From JAGPKI01 sp052034135 (lineage in GTDB: Bacteria; Caldisericota; Caldisericia; UBA6126; JAGPKI01): a stretch of DNA of 22,918 bases. The DNA is taken from positions 1 through 22,918 of the forward strand of contig JBPOJC010000062.1 of assembly GCA_052034135.1 (NCBI GenBank), given 5' to 3'. Under the pieces are notes generated by a model that was given only the letters and a program-made list of their open reading frames with translations, was not told where the DNA came from and ran no database searches. Made by a program: the position numbers and the translations under genes. Shown here one piece after another: positions 7,420 to 14,698 of this stretch (position 1 is the stretch's first letter; each line of letters begins with the position of its first letter).

Positions 7420-8675
7420 ATTTCTCCTCTCAGAGCATATATTGTATCAAGCCATAATTCACTTGCTACTCTTTTTATATCTTCTTTATTTGTGTCTTCG
7501 ATCCATTTCTTTAACGTACTTAAATTCATTAATGGATCTCTAAGAAGAAATTCAATTCTTGAACTTATAAGAGTTAAGGAATCATCTTCAATTGACCTGA
7601 GACTGGAAAGTGTAAGTTTTTTAGCTATATCAAGCTCATTGTCGCCTATATCTTTTGAAATATTTAGACGGATTTTTTCAGTTGTTTCAACCATCTTTTT
7701 ATAGTTTTTCCACATTATAGCGGAGGAAACTATGAGTATATTTTTATTAGCTGGAATGCTCGAACTTACATAATAGCAAAGTCCCATTTTCTCTCTTAAA
7801 ACTAAAAACAGTCTGGAGGTTGAAAATTTACCAAAAATAGCATTGAATAGAAGTAATGCTCCATACATAGGGCTATTACTTGCAATGTTGTGACGATATC
7901 CAAGAAAAAGCCATGTTTGCTGGATTTTTTCTTTTTCTATAACCACTTCTGGTTTGTGCTTTAAAATAATTTCATTGTTGCTTTCGATTTCAGTATCATT
8001 TTTATTGAGCTTAAATGTATTAACTGCCTTATTAACATTATCCCTATTAAATTCTCCAACTAAATGTAAGAACCTATTATCTCTTAAAATAGATTCGAAA
8101 TAGAAGCGAGAAACTTCATTGTTACTAATTTTCATCACTTCCTCTTCGGTGCCAAGGTTACTTATACCAAATCGTTCATTTTTACACATAATTTTAATGA
8201 ATCTTTCTAAGGCATATCTTGGTCTATCATTTATGAGAGTTCTAATTTCACTTAAGAGATTATTTTTTTCTTCCAAAAAGTAATTTTCTTTAAAGTTCCT
8301 ATTTTGAATAATTGGAGATAAAAATATCTCTTCTAATAGACTTAAAGATTTCTCAAATAAGTTTTGACCAGAAAACCCTTCATTTAATATTTTTAATGCA
8401 ATCAGGAAAACCTGATAATCTCCTAATTTTACAGTATTTACCTTTAAAATTGCTCCATTTAAAGAATAAAGGTACCTTGTCAATTTATAGGTAGAATCAA
8501 AATTCTTTGTTCCTCTCTGAATTATTCTTCCCGCTAAAGTTGCCAATGGAGCCTTTTCATCAATTAACCCGTAAGTCGAGAGAACAATATTTTGGGTTGT
8601 AAACTTATCTGTTTCATATATCTCTGAGACAAAAAAAGGTTCGTTATATAATGTTTTAAATTCGTTCGAAATCAT
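7416..8675 (-). CDS. M16-family protein without zinc site (YmfF-like partner)
   Basis: The 419-residue protein has the two-domain M16 fold pattern but no HxxEH. The corresponding stretch reads LATLAGRIIQRG. It keeps the substrate-side arginine/tyrosine region of the C-terminal half (SRLFLVLREKMGLCYYVSSS). In M16 heterodimers the non-catalytic subunit supplies these residues while its partner supplies zinc, and the partner gene lies directly downstream with overlapping stop and start. It begins with ATG four bases after the stop of the thioredoxin-like gene. No signal peptide is present. Together the two genes look like a YmfF/YmfH- or AlbE/AlbF-type pair, though no peptide precursor or radical-SAM maturase lies nearby. 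Confidence 0.88.
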   Translation of the reverse strand: MISNEFKTLYNEPFFVSEIYETDKFTTQNIVLSTYGLIDEKAPLATLAGRIIQRGTKNFDSTYKLTRYLYSLNGAILKVNTVKLGDYQVFLIALKILNEGFSGQNLFEKSLSLLEEIFLSPIIQNRNFKENYFLEEKNNLLSEIRTLINDRPRYALERFIKIMCKNERFGISNLGTEEEVMKISNNEVSRFYFESILRDNRFLHLVGEFNRDNVNKAVNTFKLNKNDTEIESNNEIILKHKPEVVIEKEKIQQTWLFLGYRHNIASNSPMYGALLLFNAIFGKFSTSRLFLVLREKMGLCYYVSSSIPANKNILIVSSAIMWKNYKKMVETTEKIRLNISKDIGDNELDIAKKLTLSSLRSIEDDSLTLISSRIEFLLRDPLMNLSTLKKWIEDTNKEDIKRVASELWLDTIYALRGEM

Positions 8676-8679
8676 AAAT

Positions 8680-10314
8680 TTAAATTAGCCTTAAAATTAT
8701 TAGGGCTTCTTTCTTTTCCTTTCTCTGCATATTCATAGCAGCAAAAATGAATATATTAAAGCCATTCCAAAGTTTCAATTCAACATTAAAGTAACCGTCT
8801 GTATCTACATAAACTTCTTTATCATTTAAATATAATCTATAACCATCTGTTCTACCATTTAATAATAAGGTTTCAGAAAATGCAAAAGGAGTATAATTTA
8901 GAAATCTTATCACAGGGTATTCATCACTTAATAGAGTTGCTGTTACCTCTATATTTATTACTCCAAGTATTGTCCGCAATGAGATTGATCCATTATTTTT
9001 ACCTTTTGTCATAAATAGCTGGTTAATTTTTACTTCTATAGTTTCATTAGCTGAATAGAACTCGGTTTTAGATAGAGTTATCCACTTTTGAGAACTATAA
9101 AGCTTCACTCTAATAGGATTACCATGCTCTTCAATTATGTTTAAGCTAAAAGAAGGATCATCTATTTTGGATACTTCCCCGAAATCAATTTTATATGAAT
9201 TTACATATAGGCTTAATTCTGGCTTGCTTGATGTTTTAAATTTTATAATATATGGAGTTTTGAGGATTCTTCTGTTAACTGAAATCAGGCAATTTTCTAA
9301 ACTTTGTATATATAGAGCATAAGTGTAATTTGGCTTAAAATATTTATCAGGAGAAAGGATTAAAGTGTTTTCCTCTCTATCATATGAGAAATCTACTCCT
9401 ATCTTCTCATTATCTTTAGCAATTATTTCGAAACATTCTTTTTTTATTGCATTTGCAATTAAACCCTCATTAAACTTAACTTTGATTAATGTGTCTCTCG
9501 GAACTTCTTCTGTAAAAGATAGTGGCTCTGAAGCATCAATGATTAATGAGTCAAATTCAAATATAGCAGAATTATACACTTCCCTCGTTTCCATGTTTTG
9601 AACGAGGAAAATAACTTTATAATCTCCTATCTTTTTAAGTTCTTTTAAGGGAAAAGAAAATTCTATTAAAAAATTAGTTTTTCCGTCAAAATCAAGCTTT
9701 AGTCCAGAAAAGGAAGGGAAAACCTTTCTTGCAACGTAGTCATAAATACGGTTTTTTTCATATTCAATGTTACTTTCTAAAAGAATTGCCATAAAGCTTC
9801 CATTTATTGCTTCTTCGCTAAATTGTTCGATTTCAGCTTTTAGCTTTAACTCACTACTGTCAATAAAACCATCGGCATAGATACCAAGTTTTGGAGGGTT
9901 CGTGAGCAAATCTTTAACAATTTTTTCAAACTCTGGATAACTATTTTCATCCACTCCAACTATCTTTTTGCTACCATTTATTAAAACTGTCGGATAACCA
10001 CTAACCTTATAGTAAACTGCCCTCTCTGGAACTTCTTTCATTGAGAGGTCGTCCTGGTTATGATACCTTATGTTTAATATTCTATCTCCAAAGTTTTTCT
10101 TTAGTTCATCGAAAACTTCATATGCATAGTGGCACCATCCACACCATGTAGCAGTAAAAGTCTCTAATAGCACATTTTGAGATTTATTTATGACATCGGG
10201 GTATAAGTCCTTTGGTATTCTCTTAATTGTGTAATTCTCTTCTGAGTTTACTAAATTTAGTGGAGGAAGTAAGATTAATATTATCAGTAAGAGGCTTAAT
10301 ATTGTTTTCTTCAT
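8680..10314 (-). CDS. Secreted thioredoxin-fold protein with Ig-like tail
   Basis: The protein has 544 residues. Residues 1-24 are a signal peptide (MKK, a long Leu/Ile core, LVNS). A thioredoxin domain follows, with the redox pair Cys58-Gly-Trp-Cys61 (TATWCGWCHYAYEVF) and the cis-proline loop SGYPTVLING at Pro108. Thiol oxidoreductase or disulfide activity outside the cytoplasm is likely. Residues about 250-350 look like an SbsA/Big_5 Ig-like domain (EEVPRDTLIKVKFNE). About 355-460 is a beta domain similar to the central one in the 45-2168 protein, and the last 75 residues are a small glucodextranase-B-like Ig domain. It is first in an apparent three-gene operon with the M16 pair (four-base gap). 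The upstream A/T-rich DNA offers only weak promoter matches and no strong ribosome site. The target is unknown. Confidence 0.85.
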   Translation of the reverse strand: MKKTILSLLLIILILLPPLNLVNSEENYTIKRIPKDLYPDVINKSQNVLLETFTATWCGWCHYAYEVFDELKKNFGDRILNIRYHNQDDLSMKEVPERAVYYKVSGYPTVLINGSKKIVGVDENSYPEFEKIVKDLLTNPPKLGIYADGFIDSSELKLKAEIEQFSEEAINGSFMAILLESNIEYEKNRIYDYVARKVFPSFSGLKLDFDGKTNFLIEFSFPLKELKKIGDYKVIFLVQNMETREVYNSAIFEFDSLIIDASEPLSFTEEVPRDTLIKVKFNEGLIANAIKKECFEIIAKDNEKIGVDFSYDREENTLILSPDKYFKPNYTYALYIQSLENCLISVNRRILKTPYIIKFKTSSKPELSLYVNSYKIDFGEVSKIDDPSFSLNIIEEHGNPIRVKLYSSQKWITLSKTEFYSANETIEVKINQLFMTKGKNNGSISLRTILGVINIEVTATLLSDEYPVIRFLNYTPFAFSETLLLNGRTDGYRLYLNDKEVYVDTDGYFNVELKLWNGFNIFIFAAMNMQRKEKKEALIILRLI

Positions 10315-10424
10315 TTATACAATCAAAATTATCCCTAAATCCTTAAATTTTACCATAATAGAAATATAACTAAATTTTGAAATGTTCAAAATTCTATATA
10401 TAAATTTATGAACAATTCGGTGTA

Positions 10425-10527
10425 GTGCCATTCCCTCGAAAGGGGGAATCCAGAAATTTTTTAAAATTTTTCCGCATTTGTTAGTGAAAGAATTCTCATT
10501 TTTACACCACTTATATATATGGAGGTG
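10425..10527 (+). repeat. Diverged third copy of the 107-bp composite
   Basis: It has the architecture of 3849-3955, but its hairpin is the CATTCCCTC/GGGGGAATCCAG type instead of the GATCCCCGA type. The distal block GTTAGTGAAAGAATT...ACACCACTTATATATATGGAGG aligns with the other two copies. The swap suggests modular assembly. Confidence 0.6.
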
Positions 10528-10686
10528 TCTTGCTTCTTTCAAATGAGACAAAATCTCACTCATAATTAATCAGTAGCTCCAAAACTTAACTTCAATTTTA
10601 AATTATATTCTTTATTTATAATTTTTCTACTTTCCGTATTTTAGTTATTTTTAGAGAAAAGAAATGGATCCCCGATAAAAGATTTC

Positions 10687-10816
10687 GGGGATGACGGTTG
10701 GCAGACATTCGGGGATGACGGTTGGAAGACATTCAGGGATGACAGTTTGGTGGTTTTCGGGGATGACGGTTGGCAGACATTCAGGGATGACAGTTTGGTG
10801 GTTTTCGGAGATGACC
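10687..10816 (+). repeat. 24-bp tandem array (five units plus a partial)
   Basis: Exact 24-base units start at 10687, 10711, 10735, 10759 and 10783, with a partial sixth at 10807. Two subtypes occur in the order A, A, B, A, B: GGGGATGACGGTTGG.AGAC (A) and AGGGATGACAGTTTGGTGG (B). Each begins with the right arm of the adjacent GGATCCCCGA...TCGGGGATGAC hairpin, so the array appears to have grown from that arm. Confidence 0.9.
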
Positions 10817-10825
10817 TTCTACCCC

Positions 10826-10934
10826 GTCATCCTGAGGGAGTGTCTCCTTAACGACCGAAGGATCTCCTCGTTTTGAAGCGTAAAATACTGAGATTCCTCA
10901 GTACATGTGCGATAATACCGCACTTCGGAATGAC
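10826..10934. repeat. 109-bp element with inverted GTCAT ends
   Basis: The left end is GTCATCCTGAGGGAG...GGATCTCCTC. The right end, read inverted, is GTCATTCCGAAGTGCGGTAT with a GTGCG...CGCAC hairpin and GAGGAATCTC. It is a short member of the same inverted-end family with different arms paired. Confidence 0.6.
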
Positions 10935-11045
10935 GAAGTGCGAGACATGAAGATTCCCTCGTGACAAGTGCGACAATACCGCACTTTCAGAATGCCGAAG
11001 AAACCCAAGGATTCAGTAAGAATAAAGAACGTCACTACCACCCCC

Positions 11046-11087
11046 GTCATCCTGAGGGAGCGTATTTTGCGAGCGAAGGATCTCCTC
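11046..11087 (+). repeat. Solitary GTCATCCTGAGGGAGCG arm
   Basis: A 42-base unit runs from GTCATCCTGAGG to GATCTCCTC. It is preceded by the CACTACCACCCCC linker and followed by ACTACCACACG before the next element. Confidence 0.65.
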
Positions 11088-11098
11088 ACTACCACACG

Positions 11099-11258
11099 GT
11101 CGTTCTGAGCGTTAGCGAAGAATCTCCTCATTTAATCTTTTCAGTGTAGAACAGACATTCTTGTCTGTTTTTTATTTTTTATTCACACCTGGATTTGAGA
11201 CATGCATTGGTAAAAAGAGGAGACCCTTCATCGCTGAAAAGATGCTTCGTAGGGTGAC
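11099..11258 (+). repeat. 160-bp MITE-like element abutting the polA stop codon
   Basis: The left terminal arm is GTCGTTCTGAGCGTTAGCGA...TCTCCTC. The right arm is GAGGAGACCCTTCATCGC...TAGGGTGAC, which is its imperfect inverted repeat. Inside are the palindrome GAACAGACATTCTTGTCTG, a T-rich run and ATTCACACCTGG. The copy at 17543-17704 has the same order and nearly the same length. Its last base is also the last base of the minus-strand polA TAG codon. No transposase and no clear target duplication are seen. Confidence 0.75.
11150..11183 (+). terminator. Terminator-like hairpin inside the MITE-like element
   Basis: AACAGACA (11150-11157) pairs with TGTCTGTT (11162-11169) around a TTCT loop. 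It is followed on the plus strand by a long T-rich run. This is the shape of an intrinsic terminator. No plus-strand gene lies directly upstream, so if active it would limit antisense transcription into polA. Confidence 0.45.
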
Positions 11259-13819
11259 TATGTAGAAATGGTGGTGTTTAGTTCTCCAAGATTAGGACCA
11301 TAAGAAATACTTACCTTTAAAGGTACTGACAATAACTTTTGCCCATTTATTGGTTTAAAAACATTTTCCATTTCTTCTCTTAATATTAATGACAACTCCT
11401 CTACTTTATTCAAAGGAGAATCAAAAATAAGTTCATCGTGAATCTGTAAAATTAAATAAATATTGCTTCCTTTTAATCTTTCAGCTATTTTTACCATTGC
11501 AACCTTTATAATATCAGCAGAGCTACCCTGAATAACAGAATTTACAGCCAATCTCTCTCCAAGTTGCCTTACAGTTTTGTTTTCACTTTTGAGTTCCGGG
11601 ATACTTCTCTTTCTACCTAATATTGTTTCACTGTAACCATTATTTAAAGCTAAAGAAATTGCATTATTTATGAATTCTTCTACATTTGGTAGTGCTTGAA
11701 AATATTTTCGAATGAAAGATTCGGCTTCTATATTAGAAATTTTTAGAGCTTTCGCTAATCCAAATGGAGACATACCATAAATAATCCCAAAATTAACAGT
11801 TTTAGCAATTCTTCTCATTTGAGGAGTTATTTCTGAATCATTATTCAGTCCAAATATTAGTTTTGCAGTACGGCTATGAATATCAGCTCCCTCAGAAAAT
11901 GCTTGAACTAATACTGGGTCTTTAGAAAAATGTGTAAGAACTCTTAAATCAATTTGAGAATAATCTGCACTTAATATCACTCTATTATTATCCCTTGCAA
12001 TAAATGCACGCCTTATTTCTTTTCCTAAATCCTCACCAGTAGGAAGATTTTGCAAATTTGGATTAATACTTGAAATCCTACCAGTTGCAGGTCCTGCTTG
12101 CACAAATGTTGTATGAATGAAAGGTGAATCCGAGAGTAGAGATAAGAATGGCTCTACATAAGTATTAAGTGATTTTGTAAGCTCTCTATACTTAAGTATC
12201 AATGGAATTATAGGATGAACATTATATAGTTCTTCTAAAACTTCGGCTCCAGTTGAATATCCAGTTTTTGTCTTCTTTTTATTGTAGGGTAGATTTAATT
12301 TCTCAAACAATACGAATGAGAGTTGCTTGGGAGATGAAATATTAAATTCGGTATTACTTTCCTTAAAAATGCTTTCTTTAACCTGGCTGATTTCCTTATT
12401 GAGCCTACTTTCAAGATTTATTAATACTTCACGGGAAACTTTAAAACCAACTTTTTCCATATCGTAAAGGACATACAAAAGCGGCATTTCTAAGCTTTCA
12501 AAAAGGTCGTATTCTTCTAAGCTAATTAAATCATTTCTAAGTTCATCAAAGCATTTTAAAACTGCTTTACCTTTATCACCTTCGAAGGAAGCCCCACAAT
12601 AATCAATCAAAAAATTATTTATATCATAACTTTTTGCATTAGGCTTTAAAAGAAAATATGCAATTTGGGCATCGAAAGTATTTTTAGGCTTAAAATACAG
12701 AGGAGCATCTAGCCTATGAAGAATTTCCTTTAAGTCATAGGTAATCTTGACAATTTTTTCATCTTTTAAAATATTTAAAAGCTTATCTTTGTTAGACTCG
12801 AATAAGTTCTCGCTGTTACTTTCAATATCAAATTCAAAGGATTCCGCTAAACCTGCAATTTCTAAAGAATTCTTTGTTAAAGGAATGATAGAAATAGTTT
12901 TTTCCTTTAGAATGTCTTCAAAATTATTTAGTGGCTTAAGAGTGAGGTTGTCATCATTAAACTTTTCTTTTGTGATCCTCTTTAAGATGCTATTAAATTC
13001 AAACTTCTTGCTTACATTTATAAGAGAATCTTTATTAATACCATTAAATTTAAGATTCTCGATATCTATTTCGATAGGAACATTTTCATTTAATTTAATC
13101 AAAGAAATATTTGATTTAATAAGGGCTTCATTCTCTTTAAGTTTTATTGATATCTTATCAGAACTATTAAGAGCAGAAAACACACAATCAAAATCTTTTA
13201 GTAATTTAACAGCGGTTTTGGGTCCTATGCCAGGAACCCCTTTAATGTTATCAGAAGAATCTCCTATAAGAGCTTTATACTGAACAAATTGGATTGGATT
13301 CACTTCATACTCTTCTATGACTTTCTCCTCATTAAAGTAGGTGACTTCGCTCACTCCTTTAATTGGAGCTATAACTGAAATTAAGTCATCCTTTACAAGC
13401 TGAAGAAGATCCCTATCACCTGTCAATATAAGGGTTTTGAACCCTTTATTAAAAGAGACTTTTGTTAGAGTTGCAATTATATCATCTGCCTCATAGCCAT
13501 CTTTCTCAAGATAAGGAATAGAAAGAGGTTTAAGAATTTCTTCTTTTAAAAGATTTATCTGCTGAGCAAGAGATGATGGGAGTTCAGCCCTTTGAGCTTT
13601 ATACTCTTCATATTGGGCTTTTCTAAAAGTTTCAGCTTTCGTATCAAAGCAAACAGCTACATAATTAGGCTTAAATGTGTCAACTACGTTTAATAGAATG
13701 TTTAAAAAACCAAGAAGCCCATTGGTGGGAATATTAGTTGATGTTTCGAGAGAAGGAAGAGCATAAAAAGCTCTATAGAGAATACTATTCCCATCAATCA
13801 GAAGGAAGACTTTCTTCAA
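11258..13819 (-). CDS. polA: DNA polymerase I
   Basis: This family-A DNA polymerase (853 residues) serves repair and Okazaki fragment processing. Residues 1-270 form the 5'-3' exonuclease (LLIDGNS, GYEADDIIATL, TGDRDLLQLV, GDSSDNIKGVPGIGPKTA). Residues about 300-460 match the 3'-5' exonuclease region but the catalytic acidic motifs appear lost. The polymerase domain has motif A DYSQIDLR (Asp619), motif B RRIAKTVNFGIIYG and motif C HDE (His794-Glu796). Motif A has Asp624 where family members almost always have Glu, the steric-gate residue. The start is TTG at 13819, supported by GAGG nine bases upstream inside the end of the CPBP gene, which it overlaps by 26 bases. The last residues (NTTIST) and the stop run into a repeat element. 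It is the last gene of the apparent operon. Confidence 0.95.
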   Translation of the reverse strand: MKKVFLLIDGNSILYRAFYALPSLETSTNIPTNGLLGFLNILLNVVDTFKPNYVAVCFDTKAETFRKAQYEEYKAQRAELPSSLAQQINLLKEEILKPLSIPYLEKDGYEADDIIATLTKVSFNKGFKTLILTGDRDLLQLVKDDLISVIAPIKGVSEVTYFNEEKVIEEYEVNPIQFVQYKALIGDSSDNIKGVPGIGPKTAVKLLKDFDCVFSALNSSDKISIKLKENEALIKSNISLIKLNENVPIEIDIENLKFNGINKDSLINVSKKFEFNSILKRITKEKFNDDNLTLKPLNNFEDILKEKTISIIPLTKNSLEIAGLAESFEFDIESNSENLFESNKDKLLNILKDEKIVKITYDLKEILHRLDAPLYFKPKNTFDAQIAYFLLKPNAKSYDINNFLIDYCGASFEGDKGKAVLKCFDELRNDLISLEEYDLFESLEMPLLYVLYDMEKVGFKVSREVLINLESRLNKEISQVKESIFKESNTEFNISSPKQLSFVLFEKLNLPYNKKKTKTGYSTGAEVLEELYNVHPIIPLILKYRELTKSLNTYVEPFLSLLSDSPFIHTTFVQAGPATGRISSINPNLQNLPTGEDLGKEIRRAFIARDNNRVILSADYSQIDLRVLTHFSKDPVLVQAFSEGADIHSRTAKLIFGLNNDSEITPQMRRIAKTVNFGIIYGMSPFGLAKALKISNIEAESFIRKYFQALPNVEEFINNAISLALNNGYSETILGRKRSIPELKSENKTVRQLGERLAVNSVIQGSSADIIKVAMVKIAERLKGSNIYLILQIHDELIFDSPLNKVEELSLILREEMENVFKPINGQKLLSVPLKVSISYGPNLGELNTTIST

Positions 13820-14672
13820 TTACTACTTCCTCTTCTTTAAGCTTATACCCACCAAATGTTAGCCATTTCCCCCAATACTCATATGTCTCAGCAAGAAAAA
13901 TAATAAATAGAATAACTAAAGAAACAGAGAACAAAAAGCCAAAACTCATTATTGTTAACCCTTCTTTACCGACAGTTATTCCAAAGAAAGGAAAATCTAA
14001 AGCAGCCTGCATAAAAGCAGCAACAAAAAGGTTACCTGTTCTCATATATAAATATGTTACAAATAATCCATAAAAGAATATAGTGTATAATGTACTTGAA
14101 GATATAATAATATTGCCAGCTGTTCTAAGTCTTATATATCCTACTAATGTAAAAAATAGAGCAACAAAAAGTGCTGATATTATTTTCTTGAATATAGTAT
14201 TAACTTTATCAGGAATAACTGAATAGAATTTATTCAGCATATATCCTCTTGCACTGAACTCCTCGCAAATTCCAACTATTAGCCAACTTCTTATTAAGTT
14301 AGAGATATAATTTGCATTTACAATAGGCATAGAAATATAGAGTGTTCTTGGTTCATAAAATATTGAAATTGTTACTGGCAAAATTATATATAGTCCAGCG
14401 AGAGATAAAAGAGCAAATGCTAAGCCTGGTAAAATTCTATTTAAGCTTATACCGATTGAATTAAAATCCCAGTCATCAAGCTTTAAGAAAAAATAAGCTA
14501 TCACAAACATAACAATGTTTGGTATGGCACTCATAAATGTTCCTAATATCCCCGCTGGATCGATTTCTGCAAATGTTGCTATAAACCTAACAAGTAAAAA
14601 AGACAACCATGGAAATAAAAGAATTGCCCCCATATACAAAACAAGAATTAAAATCTCTTTAAGTCGCTCCAT
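13794..14672 (-). CDS. CPBP-family integral membrane protein, degenerate active site
   Basis: The protein has 292 residues and several hydrophobic segments. It matches the CPBP/Abi (CAAX protease and bacteriocin-processing) family through the EExxxR motif (Glu137, Glu138, Arg142 in CEEFSARGYM). The next two motifs normally supply histidines. Here the FxxxH position reads F169-VAL-F173, and the final HxxxN/D position reads Q222-AAL-D226, so both histidines are replaced. The protein may be an inactive homologue used for binding or scaffolding, or it may use other residues. AAGGAG five bases upstream fixes the ATG. It lies 26 bases after the coiled-coil gene and overlaps polA, so it is the third gene of the apparent four-gene operon. 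The substrate is unknown. Confidence 0.8.
   Translation of the reverse strand: MERLKEILILVLYMGAILLFPWLSFLLVRFIATFAEIDPAGILGTFMSAIPNIVMFVIAYFFLKLDDWDFNSIGISLNRILPGLAFALLSLAGLYIILPVTISIFYEPRTLYISMPIVNANYISNLIRSWLIVGICEEFSARGYMLNKFYSVIPDKVNTIFKKIISALFVALFFTLVGYIRLRTAGNIIISSSTLYTIFFYGLFVTYLYMRTGNLFVAAFMQAALDFPFFGITVGKEGLTIMSFGFLFSVSLVILFIIFLAETYEYWGKWLTFGGYKLKEEEVVIEESLPSD
13829..13832 (-). promoter_or_regulatory. Ribosome binding site deciding the polA TTG start
   Basis: GAGG (within GAGGAAG, minus strand) lies nine bases before TTG at 13819-13817. The TTG begins the conserved N-terminus KKVFLLIDGNS. It sits within the final codons of the upstream CPBP gene, implying coupled translation. Confidence 0.65.
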
Positions 14673-14698
14673 TTAGACTCCTTTTCTATTAATAGCAG

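Larger units (their letters stand above)
10315..11257. other. Gene-free spacer of dispersed and tandem repeats
   Basis: No gene is supported. It contains, in order: A/T-rich upstream DNA of the thioredoxin-like gene, a diverged 107-bp-type composite (10425-10527), A/T-rich DNA, a GGATCCCCGA hairpin (10666-10695) expanded into a 24-bp tandem array (10687-10816), a 109-bp inverted element (10826-10934), an inverted GTGCG-type unit (10950-10996), a GTCATCCTGAGG arm (11046-11087) and a 160-bp MITE-like element (11099-11258). Open frames here, including those repeating MTVGRHSG, are repeat translations. Confidence 0.75.

Noticed and set aside
8312..8494. Small plus-strand open frames within the M16 and thioredoxin genes
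   Set aside because: They are antisense shadows of conserved coding sequence without ribosome sites.
7416..10314. Bacteriocin or sactipeptide (Alb-type) cluster around the M16 pair
   Set aside because: No radical-SAM enzyme, precursor peptide or dedicated transporter is present; the M16 pair alone is not enough.
10315..10563. 82-codon minus-strand open frame next to the thioredoxin-like gene
   Set aside because: Most of it translates the composite repeat at 10425-10527 (WIPPFEGMALHRIV), it has no ribosome site and no recognisable domain.
10687..10816. Possible CRISPR array
   Set aside because: Units are contiguous with no unique spacers, the repeats are only 24 bp, and no cas gene is in the window.
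10691..10876. Open frame encoding repeated MTVGRHSG
   Set aside because: It is a translation of the 24-bp tandem array. It lacks a ribosome site and runs into another repeat element.
12747..13283. 178-codon plus-strand open frame inside polA
   Set aside because: It is antisense to conserved 5'-3' exonuclease and middle-domain coding sequence of polA, and is Ser/Phe/Leu-rich as expected for a shadow frame.
13738..14073. 111-codon plus-strand frame across the polA/CPBP junction
   Set aside because: It is antisense to two supported genes and has no domain or ribosome site.
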